Position numbers and translations under genes: made by a program. 11,188 nucleotides of DNA, taken from the NCBI GenBank assembly GCA_003499925.1, contig DNRQ01000196.1, positions 32,964-44,151 on the forward strand, written 5' to 3'. This stretch comes from Geobacter sp. Its GTDB lineage: Bacteria > Desulfobacterota > Desulfuromonadia > Geobacterales > Geobacteraceae. The notes under the pieces were generated by a model. That model searched no databases. It saw only the letters and a program-made list of their open reading frames with translations, and had not been told where the DNA came from. The first letter of the stretch is position 1; every line of letters starts with the position of its first letter. Positions 1 through 6,610 of this stretch are shown piece by piece.

Positions 1-10
1 GGGAGGAGCC

Positions 11-60
11 TTAAAATCCCCTCCCCTTCAAGGGGAGGGTTAGGGTGGGGATGGGGGCAA
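11..60 (-). repeat. C/T-rich dispersed intergenic palindrome, copy 1
   Basis: A perfect 10-bp inverted repeat (19-28 against 30-39, one-base centre) is followed by a run of G-rich GGGT/GGGG units to about 56. Read on the minus strand, it has the layout CCCTAACCCTCCCC, palindrome, GGGGAGGGGA. That matches the element at 4993-5044 on the plus strand (CCCTAGCCCTCCCC ... GGGGAGGGGA). This is the style of short non-coding palindromic repeat commonly dispersed between genes in Geobacter and other proteobacteria. Translated, it gives the familiar spurious peptide PTLTLPLKGRG. It could also act as a weak bidirectional transcription stop, but no T-tract follows the stem on either strand. Confidence 0.65.
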
Positions 61-153
61 GGTGGTAATGTGACAAAGTAGAATTATGGAGAAGATAAAG
101 TCGTTTCGGTTCATGGAGAGGGGGGAATGCGCCGCCTGTCGCCCTTCGGCCGC

Positions 154-191
154 AAAAAACCGGCGCGGATATCACTTGATAACCGCGCCGG
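154..191 (-). terminator. Intrinsic terminator of phoB-phoR
   Basis: On the minus strand, 34 bases after the phoR stop codon, a 14-bp stem (178-191 with 160-173, one mismatch, four-base loop 174-177) is followed directly by six Ts (154-159 as A on the plus strand). This is a textbook Rho-independent terminator, and it separates phoB-phoR from whatever lies to the left of the window. Confidence 0.9.
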
Positions 192-224
192 CCTCGATCC
201 TCATCAAATTTGGCTATCGCTTTC

Positions 225-1982
225 TTACGCCGCTCCCTTCGGCAGGGTGAAGCAGAACGCCGACCCCTTGCCGGGCGTGCTCTCGACATGGACGCTGCCG
301 CCGTGCGCCTGCACGATGTGCTTCACGATGGAGAGCCCAAGCCCGGTACCGCCGCGGTCGCGGCTTCTCGCCTCGTCCACCCGGTAGAAACGCTCGAACA
401 GGCGCGGCAGATCCTTGCTCGGGATGCCGATGCCGCTGTCCCGCACGCAGACCCGCACCATCTCGCCTGCCTCGGCCGCCTCGACGGTGACCTTCCCTCC
501 CTGGCCGCTGTACTTGACCGCGTTGTCCAGCAGGTTTATCAGGACCTGGTCCAGCCGGCTGCGGTCCGCTCGTACCGAGCCCGCGCCAGTTGCGCCGAGC
601 CACTCCATGGTGATCCCCTTATCCTCCCCCCTCTGCCCCACGAGCAGCAACGCCTGCCTGACCGCGTCTTCCAGCTGGAGGTTTTGCGGCTGCATCCCGA
701 CCTCCCCGGATTCCAGCTCGGAGAGGGTCAGAAGGTCCCGCACCAGGCTGGAGAGCCGCTCCGCGTGATTCTGGATGATCCCCAAAAAACGCTCCCTGCG
801 CTGCGGGTCGTCCGCCAGGTCGCCGGAGAGGAGCGTCTCCGTGTATCCCTTGATCACGGTGATAGGCGTCCTCAGTTCATGAGAGACGTTGGCCACGAAA
901 TCGCGGCGGATCCTCTCCACCTGCTTCAGGGCGGTGATGTCGTGGAAGACCGCGACCACGCCGCGCAGCGCCACTCCTTCTATCAGAGGTACCCAGTGCA
1001 CCAGGGTTGCCTGCCCGCCGGGAAGGTGGATCTCCTGGCGCCGCTCGTGCCGCTCGGAGAGCACCTCGCGGCAGGCCGCGTAGAGATCGGGATGACGGCT
1101 GATCTCCAGAAGCTGCCTCCCCTGCACTTGGGCTCCGGTGCCGAACATGGCGCAGAAAGCGGGGTTCACCAGGGTGATCACCCCGCTTTGGTCGGTCACC
1201 ATCACCCCCTCGCCCATCCCCTTCAGGATCACGTCGAGCCGGTTTTTCTCGGAGGAGATCCGCTCCAGCTGCTGCTCGATCCTCTCCGTCATATCGTTCA
1301 TGACCTGGGCGAGCTCCCCGAGCTCATCGGAACTCAGTACCGGTATCCGGGTGCCGAACTCCCCCCGTCCGATGCGGGCCGCGCCGGCTGCCATGGTTCT
1401 CAGGTTGCGGGAGATCACGTTGGAGAGGATGTAGGAGAGCAGCAGCGATGCCAGCACCCCCACGGCCAGGGCGGCCGCCAGGCTCCTCTGAAGCCGCTGC
1501 TTCGCCAGTTCGAGGCCCGACAGCGGCAGCGCCAGCCGGATCACCGCATCGCCTCCGAACGGTGCCGCAACATAGAGCATGTCCGTTTGCAGGGTGGCGG
1601 AATAGCGGATCGCGCTACCCATGCCGTCTTTCAATGCCTGCCGTACCTCCGGCCGATTGCCGTGGTTTTCCAGCTTTGCCAGTTCAGTCGCTGCCAGCTC
1701 CGAGTCTGCCACCACCTCGCCGTTGCCGGCAATGACGCTGACCCTGGCCCGGATCGCCCTGGAAAGCGACGCGGTCAGGGCGGGGGCGTCCTTTCTCAGC
1801 TCCCGGATCTCCTTGGATGCCATCAGCGAGGCGACGCGCGCCTCGTCCTGCAGGTGTGCCAGGCTCCCGGAGGTCATGGAATGCTCCAGGTTGATGGAGA
1901 GGTAGCCGTAGAGCCCGGCACCGAGAATCAGCACCAGCAGCAGGTAGGAGGCCATCAATCTCCAGCGGAAGCTCCTGGTCAT
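225..1982 (-). CDS. phoR: PhoR-type sensor histidine kinase
   Basis: Membrane sensor kinase of 585 aa, expected to phosphorylate the PhoB regulator encoded immediately before it. Layout: short cytoplasmic N-terminus, membrane segment about 9-29, extracytoplasmic domain about 30-165, second membrane segment about 167-187, HAMP about 188-240, PAS about 245-350, dimerisation/phosphoacceptor domain about 358-425 and ATPase domain about 470-583. Visible motifs are the H-box FVANVSHELRTP with phosphoacceptor His368, N-box NLLDNAVKYS (483-492), G1 DSGIGIP (515-521), F-box FERFYR (529-534) and G2 GGTGLGLSI (544-552), so the kinase looks intact. The start ATG overlaps the phoB stop by 4 bases (ATGA), which implies translational coupling. 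The large extracytoplasmic domain, longer than in E. coli PhoR, resembles Bacillus-type PhoR/WalK-like kinases. The phosphate role is inferred from similarity and the PhoB pairing; no pst or phoU genes are in view. Confidence 0.88.
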   Translation of the reverse strand: MTRSFRWRLMASYLLLVLILGAGLYGYLSINLEHSMTSGSLAHLQDEARVASLMASKEIRELRKDAPALTASLSRAIRARVSVIAGNGEVVADSELAATELAKLENHGNRPEVRQALKDGMGSAIRYSATLQTDMLYVAAPFGGDAVIRLALPLSGLELAKQRLQRSLAAALAVGVLASLLLSYILSNVISRNLRTMAAGAARIGRGEFGTRIPVLSSDELGELAQVMNDMTERIEQQLERISSEKNRLDVILKGMGEGVMVTDQSGVITLVNPAFCAMFGTGAQVQGRQLLEISRHPDLYAACREVLSERHERRQEIHLPGGQATLVHWVPLIEGVALRGVVAVFHDITALKQVERIRRDFVANVSHELRTPITVIKGYTETLLSGDLADDPQRRERFLGIIQNHAERLSSLVRDLLTLSELESGEVGMQPQNLQLEDAVRQALLLVGQRGEDKGITMEWLGATGAGSVRADRSRLDQVLINLLDNAVKYSGQGGKVTVEAAEAGEMVRVCVRDSGIGIPSKDLPRLFERFYRVDEARSRDRGGTGLGLSIVKHIVQAHGGSVHVESTPGKGSAFCFTLPKGAA

Positions 1983-2659
1983 GGCTGTTCCATCTTGTAA
2001 CCGAAGCCGCGCACCGTCTTGATCATGTCGCCCGCGGCACCGAGCTTGGTGCGCAGCCTGGTCAGGTGGGTATCGACGGTGCGGCTGTCGCCGAAATAGT
2101 TATAGCCCCAGACGTTTTGCAGCAGCAGTTCCCTGCTCTGCACCCGGCCGGTCCTCTCTGCCAGGTTCATCAGGAGCTTGTATTCCGTCGAGGTGAGCAG
2201 CACCTCGTCTCCCGAAACCCTGACCAGATGCCGCTCGGTGTCGATCTCCAGGACCCCCAGGGAGATGGTGGCCCCCTTCGGCGCCTGCTCGGCGCTTCTT
2301 CTGAGCACCGCCCGCACCCGCAGCATCAGCTCCCGGGTCGAGAACGGTTTCACCACGTAGTCATCGGCCCCCATCTCGAACCCCACCACCCGGTCGATCT
2401 CCTCCCCCTTGGCGGTCAGCATGATGACCGGAATTGCGGCGGTCCGCTCGCCGCCTTTCAAAAGCCTGCAGAGCTCGGTCCCCATCATCCCCGGCAGCAT
2501 CAGGTCGAGCAGGATCAGGTCGGGCTGGGCGCTGCGCGCCTCGTTCAGGCCGGAGACGCCGTCGGCCGCGATCAGCGCCCTGAAGCCCTCCTTTTCCAGG
2601 TGGAAAGAGATCAATTCTGCCAGGTCTTTTTCATCCTCTATAATCAGTACCGTTTGCAT
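1979..2659 (-). CDS. phoB: PhoB-type response regulator (OmpR/PhoB family)
   Basis: DNA-binding response regulator of 226 aa, partner of the overlapping PhoR. The receiver domain (about 1-120) has the acidic pair Glu8/Asp9, phosphoacceptor Asp52 (in LLDLMLPG), Thr82 and Lys104 (VVKPF), so all phosphorylation residues are present. The C-terminal winged-helix domain (about 130-224) contains LTSTEYKLL, LLQNVWGYNYFGDSRTVD and the TVRGFGYK ending typical of PhoB. The frame stays open another 50 codons upstream to 2809. I chose the start at 2659 because AGGA sits 7 bases before it and the receiver fold begins at once (MQTVLIIEDE); the extension has no family similarity that I recognise. PhoB in general activates phosphate-uptake genes under phosphate limitation. 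I could not find a clear direct-repeat Pho box in its own upstream region, so autoregulation is not supported here. Confidence 0.9.
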   Translation of the reverse strand: MQTVLIIEDEKDLAELISFHLEKEGFRALIAADGVSGLNEARSAQPDLILLDLMLPGMMGTELCRLLKGGERTAAIPVIMLTAKGEEIDRVVGFEMGADDYVVKPFSTRELMLRVRAVLRRSAEQAPKGATISLGVLEIDTERHLVRVSGDEVLLTSTEYKLLMNLAERTGRVQSRELLLQNVWGYNYFGDSRTVDTHLTRLRTKLGAAGDMIKTVRGFGYKMEQP

Positions 2660-2747
2660 CCCGTAATCCTCATGAGGTTCCGGCCCGGGCCCGGCCCTTA
2701 GCTTAACTGCAGGTATTTGCAGAGAAAAACCGGGAAATCCCGCCCGG

Positions 2748-2790
2748 TCCACACGCTTTGTGGAAAGCGCTGTGGATAAAGTGTGGATCT
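2748..2790 (-). promoter_or_regulatory. Cluster of DnaA-box-like TGTGGA motifs
   Basis: Three TGTGGA hexamers in the same orientation occur at 2759, 2771 and 2782, with a fourth in inverted orientation (TCCACA, 2748-2753). The middle one extends to TGTGGATAA (2771-2779), whose complement TTATCCACA is the perfect consensus DnaA box of E. coli. The neighbours (TGTGGAAAG, TGTGGATCT) differ from consensus at one or two positions. The cluster lies about 90-130 bases before the phoB start codon. The motif is seen directly; binding of DnaA is inferred. Confidence 0.4.
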
Positions 2791-3111
2791 GCGTCAAAAG
2801 CGCTTTCATATTGGTAAGATTAGCGGATTGCCTAAAAAATATGCAGTATTATCGTAACGCTGTTTGGAATAAAACAGTAACGATGTCGAAGGGTTAGTGC
2901 AAGTGCTGGAACTGCTGGCAGAATTCCTGTCAACCCTTTTCTTTGAAAAAAATGGCCGACCCTCCTGCCGCAATGGTTCTGCCGCAACGTCACCCGGCGC
3001 CGGGCCGGGCGAAGCCGCGCCTCCATTATATAGATTAAGGGAGTTCCGTTGACAAGGCTTTTAACGGGATGTCAAGCGGTTGATGGAGCCGTCTCTGAGA
3101 ACCCATAAATC

Positions 3112-3138
3112 TTGACATGCCGCAGACGCTGTGATAAT
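3112..3138 (+). promoter_or_regulatory. Candidate sigma-70 promoter for the acyl-CoA synthetase gene
   Basis: A perfect -35 hexamer TTGACA (3112-3117) is followed by a -10 candidate GATAAT (3133-3138). The spacing is 15 bases, short of the optimal 17. Transcription would begin near 3145 and give a leader of about 70 bases. A second TTGACA at 3049-3054 has no good -10 behind it. The leader contains two TTGA/TCAA palindromes (3151-3160 and 3165-3176) that could be operators. Confidence 0.45.
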
Positions 3139-3217
3139 TGATAAATGCCTTTGATTTCAACCAGTTGATTTTTCAATGACGAAACGTTTGGTGATGTGAA
3201 ACAGGGGGGGACAACCT

Positions 3218-4867
3218 ATGTCGCAACAGATCGATTTCACCGTTGGCGCGCTGCTGGACCATATCGCCGGGAGGTTTCCGGATCATGAGGCGCTGGTTTA
3301 CGTCGAGCGGGGATTGCGCTACAGCTATCGCGAGTTCAACGAGCGCTGCCGCCAGGTGGCGAAGGGGCTGCTTCGCCTGGGGGTGAAAAAGGGTGACCAC
3401 GTCTCGATCTGGGCCTATAACGTCCCGGAATGGGTGCTGCTTCAGTTCGCCACGGCGAAGATAGGCGCCGTTCTGGTGACGGTGAACACGAGCTATAAAT
3501 CCGCCGAGCTGGAATATGTCTTGAAGCAGTCCGACTCCAGTACGCTCTTCCTGGTGCAGGGGTTCAAGGACACCGACTATGTCGAGACGGTCGCCGAGGT
3601 GGTCCCGGAACTCGCCCAAGGCAGCCCCGGGGAGCTTGCCAGCGCGAAGCTCCCGTTTTTGAAGAACGTGGTCTTCCTGGGAGAGGGGGCGCCCGCCGGC
3701 ATGTTCAACTTCGACCGGATGGTCGAGATGGGGCAGGATCTCTCCGACGCGGAACTCTCGGCTGTTGAGAGCGGGCTCTCGGCGCACGAGGTGATCAACA
3801 TGCAGTACACCTCCGGCACCACGGGCTTTCCCAAAGGGGTGATGCTGACCCACTTCAACGTGGTGAACAACGGCTTCAACATCGGGGAGTGCATGCGCTT
3901 CACCGAACGGGACCGCCTCTGCATCCCGGTCCCCTTCTTCCACTGCTTCGGCTGCGTGCTGGGGGTCATGGCGTGCGTCACCCACGGCGCCACCATGGTC
4001 CCGGTGGAGATCTTCGATCCCCTGAAGGTGCTGCAGGCCATCGAAAAGGAGCGCTGCACCGCGGTCCACGGCGTGCCGACCATGTTCATCGCCGAGCTGG
4101 AGCATCCCGGCTTCGGCAGTTTCGACCTCACCTCGCTTCGGACCGGGATCATGGCCGGCTCCAACTGCCCCATCGAGGTGATGCGCCGGGTGATCCGCGA
4201 CATGCACGCAAGCGAGATCACCATAGCCTACGGACAGACCGAGTCCTCTCCGGTGATCACCCAGACCCGCACCGACGATCCCCTGGAACTGAAGGTCTCC
4301 ACGGTCGGCAAGGTGCTCCCCAACGTGGAACTGAAGATCGTCGACATCGAAACGGGCGCCGAGCTTCCCCCCGGCAAGCAGGGGGAGCTCTGCACCCGGG
4401 GGTACCTGGTGATGAAGGGATACTACAAGATGCCGGAGGAGAGTGCCAAGGCGATCGACCCCGAGGGGTGGCTCCATACCGGAGACCTCGCCGTCATGGA
4501 CGAAAACGGCTACTGCAAGATCACCGGCAGGATCAAGAACATGATCATCCGCGGCGGGGAGAACATCTACCCGCGCGAGATCGAGGAGTTCCTCTACACC
4601 CACCCGGACATCTCGGACATCCAGGTCTACGGCGTCCCGGACCGCAAGTACGGCGAGCAGGTCATGGCGGCCATCGTGCTCAAGGGGGGGTGCGTTCTGA
4701 CCGAAGAGCAGGTGCAGGATTTCTGCCGCGGCAAGATCGCCAACTACAAGATCCCCAGGTACGTCCGTTTCGTCGACTGCTACCCGATGACCGCAAGCGG
4801 CAAGATCCAGAAGTTCAAGCTGCGCGAGATGGCGATACGCGAGCTCCAACTGGAGGGAGCGGTCTAG
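3218..4867 (+). CDS. AMP-forming acyl-CoA synthetase (ACSF2-like)
   Basis: Cytoplasmic ANL-superfamily ligase of 549 aa that activates a carboxylic acid, probably a medium- or long-chain fatty acid, to acyl-CoA with ATP via an acyl-AMP intermediate. Core motifs are complete: P-loop YTSGTTGFPKG (197-207), IAYGQTESSP (336-345), GWLHTGD with Asp423, GRIKNMIIRGGENIYPREIE (437-456) and the C-terminal catalytic Lys529 in TASGKIQK. The stretch VPFFHCFGCVLGVM, GVPTMF and the overall spacing resemble the ACSF2/medium-chain synthetase branch rather than classical FadD. Start at 3218 is supported by a G-rich ribosome-binding site (AGGGGGGG, 3203-3210). There is no signal peptide or membrane segment. The gene stands alone, with no beta-oxidation genes adjacent in the window, so the substrate cannot be named. 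A 2-methylbutyryl-, benzoate- or dicarboxylate-type acyl substrate is possible but less likely. Confidence 0.88.
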   Translation: MSQQIDFTVGALLDHIAGRFPDHEALVYVERGLRYSYREFNERCRQVAKGLLRLGVKKGDHVSIWAYNVPEWVLLQFATAKIGAVLVTVNTSYKSAELEYVLKQSDSSTLFLVQGFKDTDYVETVAEVVPELAQGSPGELASAKLPFLKNVVFLGEGAPAGMFNFDRMVEMGQDLSDAELSAVESGLSAHEVINMQYTSGTTGFPKGVMLTHFNVVNNGFNIGECMRFTERDRLCIPVPFFHCFGCVLGVMACVTHGATMVPVEIFDPLKVLQAIEKERCTAVHGVPTMFIAELEHPGFGSFDLTSLRTGIMAGSNCPIEVMRRVIRDMHASEITIAYGQTESSPVITQTRTDDPLELKVSTVGKVLPNVELKIVDIETGAELPPGKQGELCTRGYLVMKGYYKMPEESAKAIDPEGWLHTGDLAVMDENGYCKITGRIKNMIIRGGENIYPREIEEFLYTHPDISDIQVYGVPDRKYGEQVMAAIVLKGGCVLTEEQVQDFCRGKIANYKIPRYVRFVDCYPMTASGKIQKFKLREMAIRELQLEGAV

Positions 4868-4919
4868 GGGGAGGGGTAGCGCCCTGTCGGAGACAAAGTT
4901 CAACTTGGCTAGCCACTCG

Positions 4920-4956
4920 CTCGCTCTCCTCCCCCCGGTGGGGGGAGGAGAGCGAG
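4920..4956. repeat. Perfect 17-bp inverted repeat with GGT loop
   Basis: Positions 4920-4936 pair without mismatch with 4940-4956, leaving a three-base loop. The stem has the form CGCTCTCCTCCCCCC and its complement, followed by GGGGGG. No T-tract follows on either strand. Its composition and position make it a companion of the adjacent palindromic repeat at 4993-5044, apparently in the opposite orientation. Confidence 0.75.
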
Positions 4957-4992
4957 GGGGGAAGAGAGCGGCTTCTGCGAAGAACGGACCGA

Positions 4993-5044
4993 GCTCCCCC
5001 TCCCTAGCCCTCCCCCTCCGGGACCCTCCGGGGGAGGGGACAAT
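4993..5044 (+). repeat. C/T-rich dispersed intergenic palindrome, copy 2
   Basis: A 9-bp stem (5008-5016 with 5030-5038) encloses a loop with the direct repeat CCCTCCGG (5015-5021 region and 5024-5031). Upstream is the pyrimidine-rich lead CCCTCCCTAGCCCTCCCC, and the right arm ends GGGGAGGGGA. The order of blocks matches the element at 11-60 read on the minus strand, so the two are members of one dispersed family. Confidence 0.6.
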
Positions 5045-5114
5045 ATGAGGCGGATCCAGTACCATTCTCGCGCCGGTCTTTTCCCCTCCCTTGATGGCGC
5101 GGTGAGCCGGCCTG

Positions 5115-5143
5115 TTGACGGGCGCCGCAGAGTGCGCTATCTT
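5115..5143 (+). promoter_or_regulatory. Candidate sigma-70 promoter for the M24 peptidase gene
   Basis: TTGACG (5115-5120, 5 of 6 consensus bases) and TATCTT (5138-5143, 4 of 6) are separated by the optimal 17 bases. A start near 5150 would give a leader of about 45 bases. Confidence 0.5.
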
Positions 5144-5194
5144 TCCTGCTCCCTTTCCTGACAAAAATTCATGAGGAAAGGGACAGGAGGGGAC

Positions 5195-6385
5195 ATGCGG
5201 CTCACGCCGAAGAACGAACTGGAATACCGCTACCGCAAACTGCAGCTGGAGATGGCCGGCGCGGGTCTCGATGCGGTGATCATGCTGCAAAACGCCGATC
5301 TTTTCTACTTCACCGGTACCGTGCAGACCGGCTGCCTCTACGTCCCCGCCTCTGGGGATCCCGTTTACCTGGTGCGCCGGGATTTCCTGCGCGCCCGCAT
5401 GGAAAGCGGGCTGGCCCAGGTGATACCCTTCTCCTCGCTGAGCGACCTCCCGGGCATCATGGCCGGGCAGGGGCATCCGGTCCCGAAAAGGATCGGCCTG
5501 GAACTCGACGTCCTGCCGGTCAACCTGTACCGGAAATACCTCTCCCTTTATCCCGACGCGCATCTCCTGGACGCCTCGCCGCTGATCCGGCGGGTCCGCA
5601 TGATCAAGAGCCACTACGAGATCCACATCCTGCAGGACGCGGCCGACCAGGCGGACAAGGTGTACCGCCGCGCCGCCCAGGTGATACGGGAGGGGATGAG
5701 CGAGCTGGAGCTCGCGGCGGAACTCGAGCAGCTGTCGCGCCTTGAGGGGCACCAGGGCTATCTCAGGATGCGCGCCTTCAACGGGGAGCTCGCCTGCGGC
5801 CAGATCCTCGCCGGCCCGGACTCCGCCGCCCCGGCCTGTACCAATACCCCGCTGGGAGGGATGGGGCTCACCCCCGCCTTCGGTCACGGGGCGAGCTACA
5901 ACAGGATCGGCCGCAACGAGCCGATCGTGGTCGATTTCGCCAGCTGCTTCGACGGCTACATGGTGGACCAGACCAGGATCTTCGCCATAGGAGGGCTCTC
6001 GGACCGGTTGCGGCGGGGCTACGACGACATGCTGCGCATCGAGGCGCTCATGATGGAGCTGGCCGAGAGGCGCCCCACCTGGGGGAGCATCTACGACGCC
6101 TGCCTCGCGCTGGCCGGAGAGCTTGGCTACGCCGAGAACTTCATGGGGGGAGCCGGCTCCCAGGTCCCGTTCATCGGGCACGGCATCGGCATCGAGATTG
6201 ATGAGTACCCGTTCATCGCCAGGGGGTTTCATGAGGAGAGACTGGAGCCCGGGATGGTGTTCGCCTTCGAGCCGAAACTGGTGTTTGCCGGGGAGGGGGC
6301 GGTGGGGATTGAGGATACCTTTTACCTTACCGAACAGGGGCTTAAGCGGCTCACCTTCTCATGCCGGGAGCTGGTGGTTCTCTAG
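5195..6385 (+). CDS. M24-family metallopeptidase (Xaa-Pro aminopeptidase/prolidase type)
   Basis: Cytoplasmic dinuclear-metal peptidase of 396 aa of the 'pita-bread' fold. It would remove or hydrolyse residues N-terminal to proline. An N-terminal creatinase/prolidase-type domain (about 10-135) precedes the catalytic domain (about 145-390). The five expected metal ligands are visible: Asp247 (VVDFAS), Asp258 (GYMVDQTR), His329 (FIGHGIG), Glu359 (PGMVFAFEP) and Glu373 (GIEDTF). The usual second histidine in the HExP segment is Asp336 (IEIDEYP), and the usual Arg before the last Glu segment is Gly. The start at 5195 is preferred because AGGAGG (5185-5190) precedes it; an in-frame ATG at 5171 has no ribosome-binding site. 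It is unlinked in function to its neighbours. Exact substrate (X-Pro dipeptide, longer peptide, or a creatinase-like substrate) cannot be decided from sequence. Confidence 0.85.
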   Translation: MRLTPKNELEYRYRKLQLEMAGAGLDAVIMLQNADLFYFTGTVQTGCLYVPASGDPVYLVRRDFLRARMESGLAQVIPFSSLSDLPGIMAGQGHPVPKRIGLELDVLPVNLYRKYLSLYPDAHLLDASPLIRRVRMIKSHYEIHILQDAADQADKVYRRAAQVIREGMSELELAAELEQLSRLEGHQGYLRMRAFNGELACGQILAGPDSAAPACTNTPLGGMGLTPAFGHGASYNRIGRNEPIVVDFASCFDGYMVDQTRIFAIGGLSDRLRRGYDDMLRIEALMMELAERRPTWGSIYDACLALAGELGYAENFMGGAGSQVPFIGHGIGIEIDEYPFIARGFHEERLEPGMVFAFEPKLVFAGEGAVGIEDTFYLTEQGLKRLTFSCRELVVL

Positions 6386-6431
6386 GACGTTAAAAAATGT
6401 AATCAAAATATTAAAACGCGATTTTTTTATA

Positions 6432-6488
6432 TTGAAATTGCAGGAAGGCAATGGTATACATTTGAAAAATTTTTGTATACAGTATACT
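6432..6488 (+). promoter_or_regulatory. Citrate synthase promoter overlapped by three GTATAC operator-like sites
   Basis: A -35 TTGAAA (6432-6437) lies exactly 17 bases before TATACA (6455-6460). A second TTGAAA (6462-6467) lies 15 bases before TATACT (6483-6488). GTATAC, itself a palindrome, occurs at 6454-6459, 6475-6480 and 6482-6487: the first two are 21 bases (two helical turns) apart, and the last two form the 13-bp palindrome GTATACAGTATAC. All sit on or next to the -10 elements, where a bound repressor would block RNA polymerase. An AT-rich tract (6391-6431) upstream could act as an UP element. In Geobacter sulfurreducens the citrate synthase gene is known to be repressed by HgtR; I do not recall that site's exact sequence, so assigning these sites to HgtR is only a hypothesis. 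Confidence 0.6.
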
Positions 6489-6610
6489 TTCCAAGAGCGC
6501 AACCCCGGCCGAGGCTGCAGTTCGGACCGGTCTGGTGTCGAACAGGTGGCAGATTCGATCGTGAAGTCTTCAATGTGTATCTAACCCCAACAAAAAAGGA
6601 GATCCGACAC

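Larger units (their letters stand above)
2660..3217. other. Divergent intergenic region between phoB and the acyl-CoA synthetase
   Basis: 558 bases without a convincing gene. It contains, from left to right, the phoB leader, a cluster of TGTGGA motifs (2748-2790), a 10-bp palindrome AAAGCGCTTT (2797-2806), a small inverted repeat CTGTTT/AAACAG (2860-2877) flanked by two GTAACG copies, a GC-rich stretch (about 2990-3022), and the candidate promoter and leader of the synthetase gene. A 64-codon open frame on the minus strand (2832-3026) has no ribosome-binding site or recognisable protein character and is not called. Confidence 0.6.
4868..5194. other. Intergenic region with two large hairpin repeats
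   Basis: 327 bases between the synthetase and the M24 peptidase genes without a gene. It contains a 17-bp perfect hairpin (4920-4956), a second C/G-rich palindromic repeat (4993-5044), and a candidate promoter (5115-5143) for the peptidase gene. No canonical stem plus T-tract terminator is visible after the synthetase, so the hairpins may supply transcription termination. Confidence 0.6.

Noticed and set aside
210..2000. A 596-codon open frame on the plus strand opposite phoR
   Set aside because: Shadow of phoR; low-complexity composition, no ribosome-binding site, and it contradicts the intact kinase motifs on the other strand.
2660..2809. A 50-residue N-terminal extension of PhoB
   Set aside because: The receiver domain begins at the internal Met at 2659, which has its own ribosome-binding site; the extension has no family similarity.
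2660..2830. A Pho box controlling phoB itself
   Set aside because: No pair of CTGTCAT-like direct repeats with the correct 11-base period is visible; single TGTCAA matches are too common.
2832..3026. A 64-codon minus-strand open frame in the phoB/synthetase gap
   Set aside because: Arg-rich and low similarity to anything I know, no ribosome-binding site, and it crosses a GC-rich non-coding stretch.
3173..6232. A 1019-codon open frame on the minus strand opposite the acyl-CoA synthetase and peptidase genes
   Set aside because: It is antisense to two genes with complete family motifs, has no recognisable domain, and has the His/Asp/Gly/Val-heavy composition produced by reading GC-rich codons in reverse.
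6473..6610. A 46-residue N-terminal extension of citrate synthase
   Set aside because: It would start inside the promoter and GTATAC sites and lacks a ribosome-binding site, whereas 6611 has AAGGAG.
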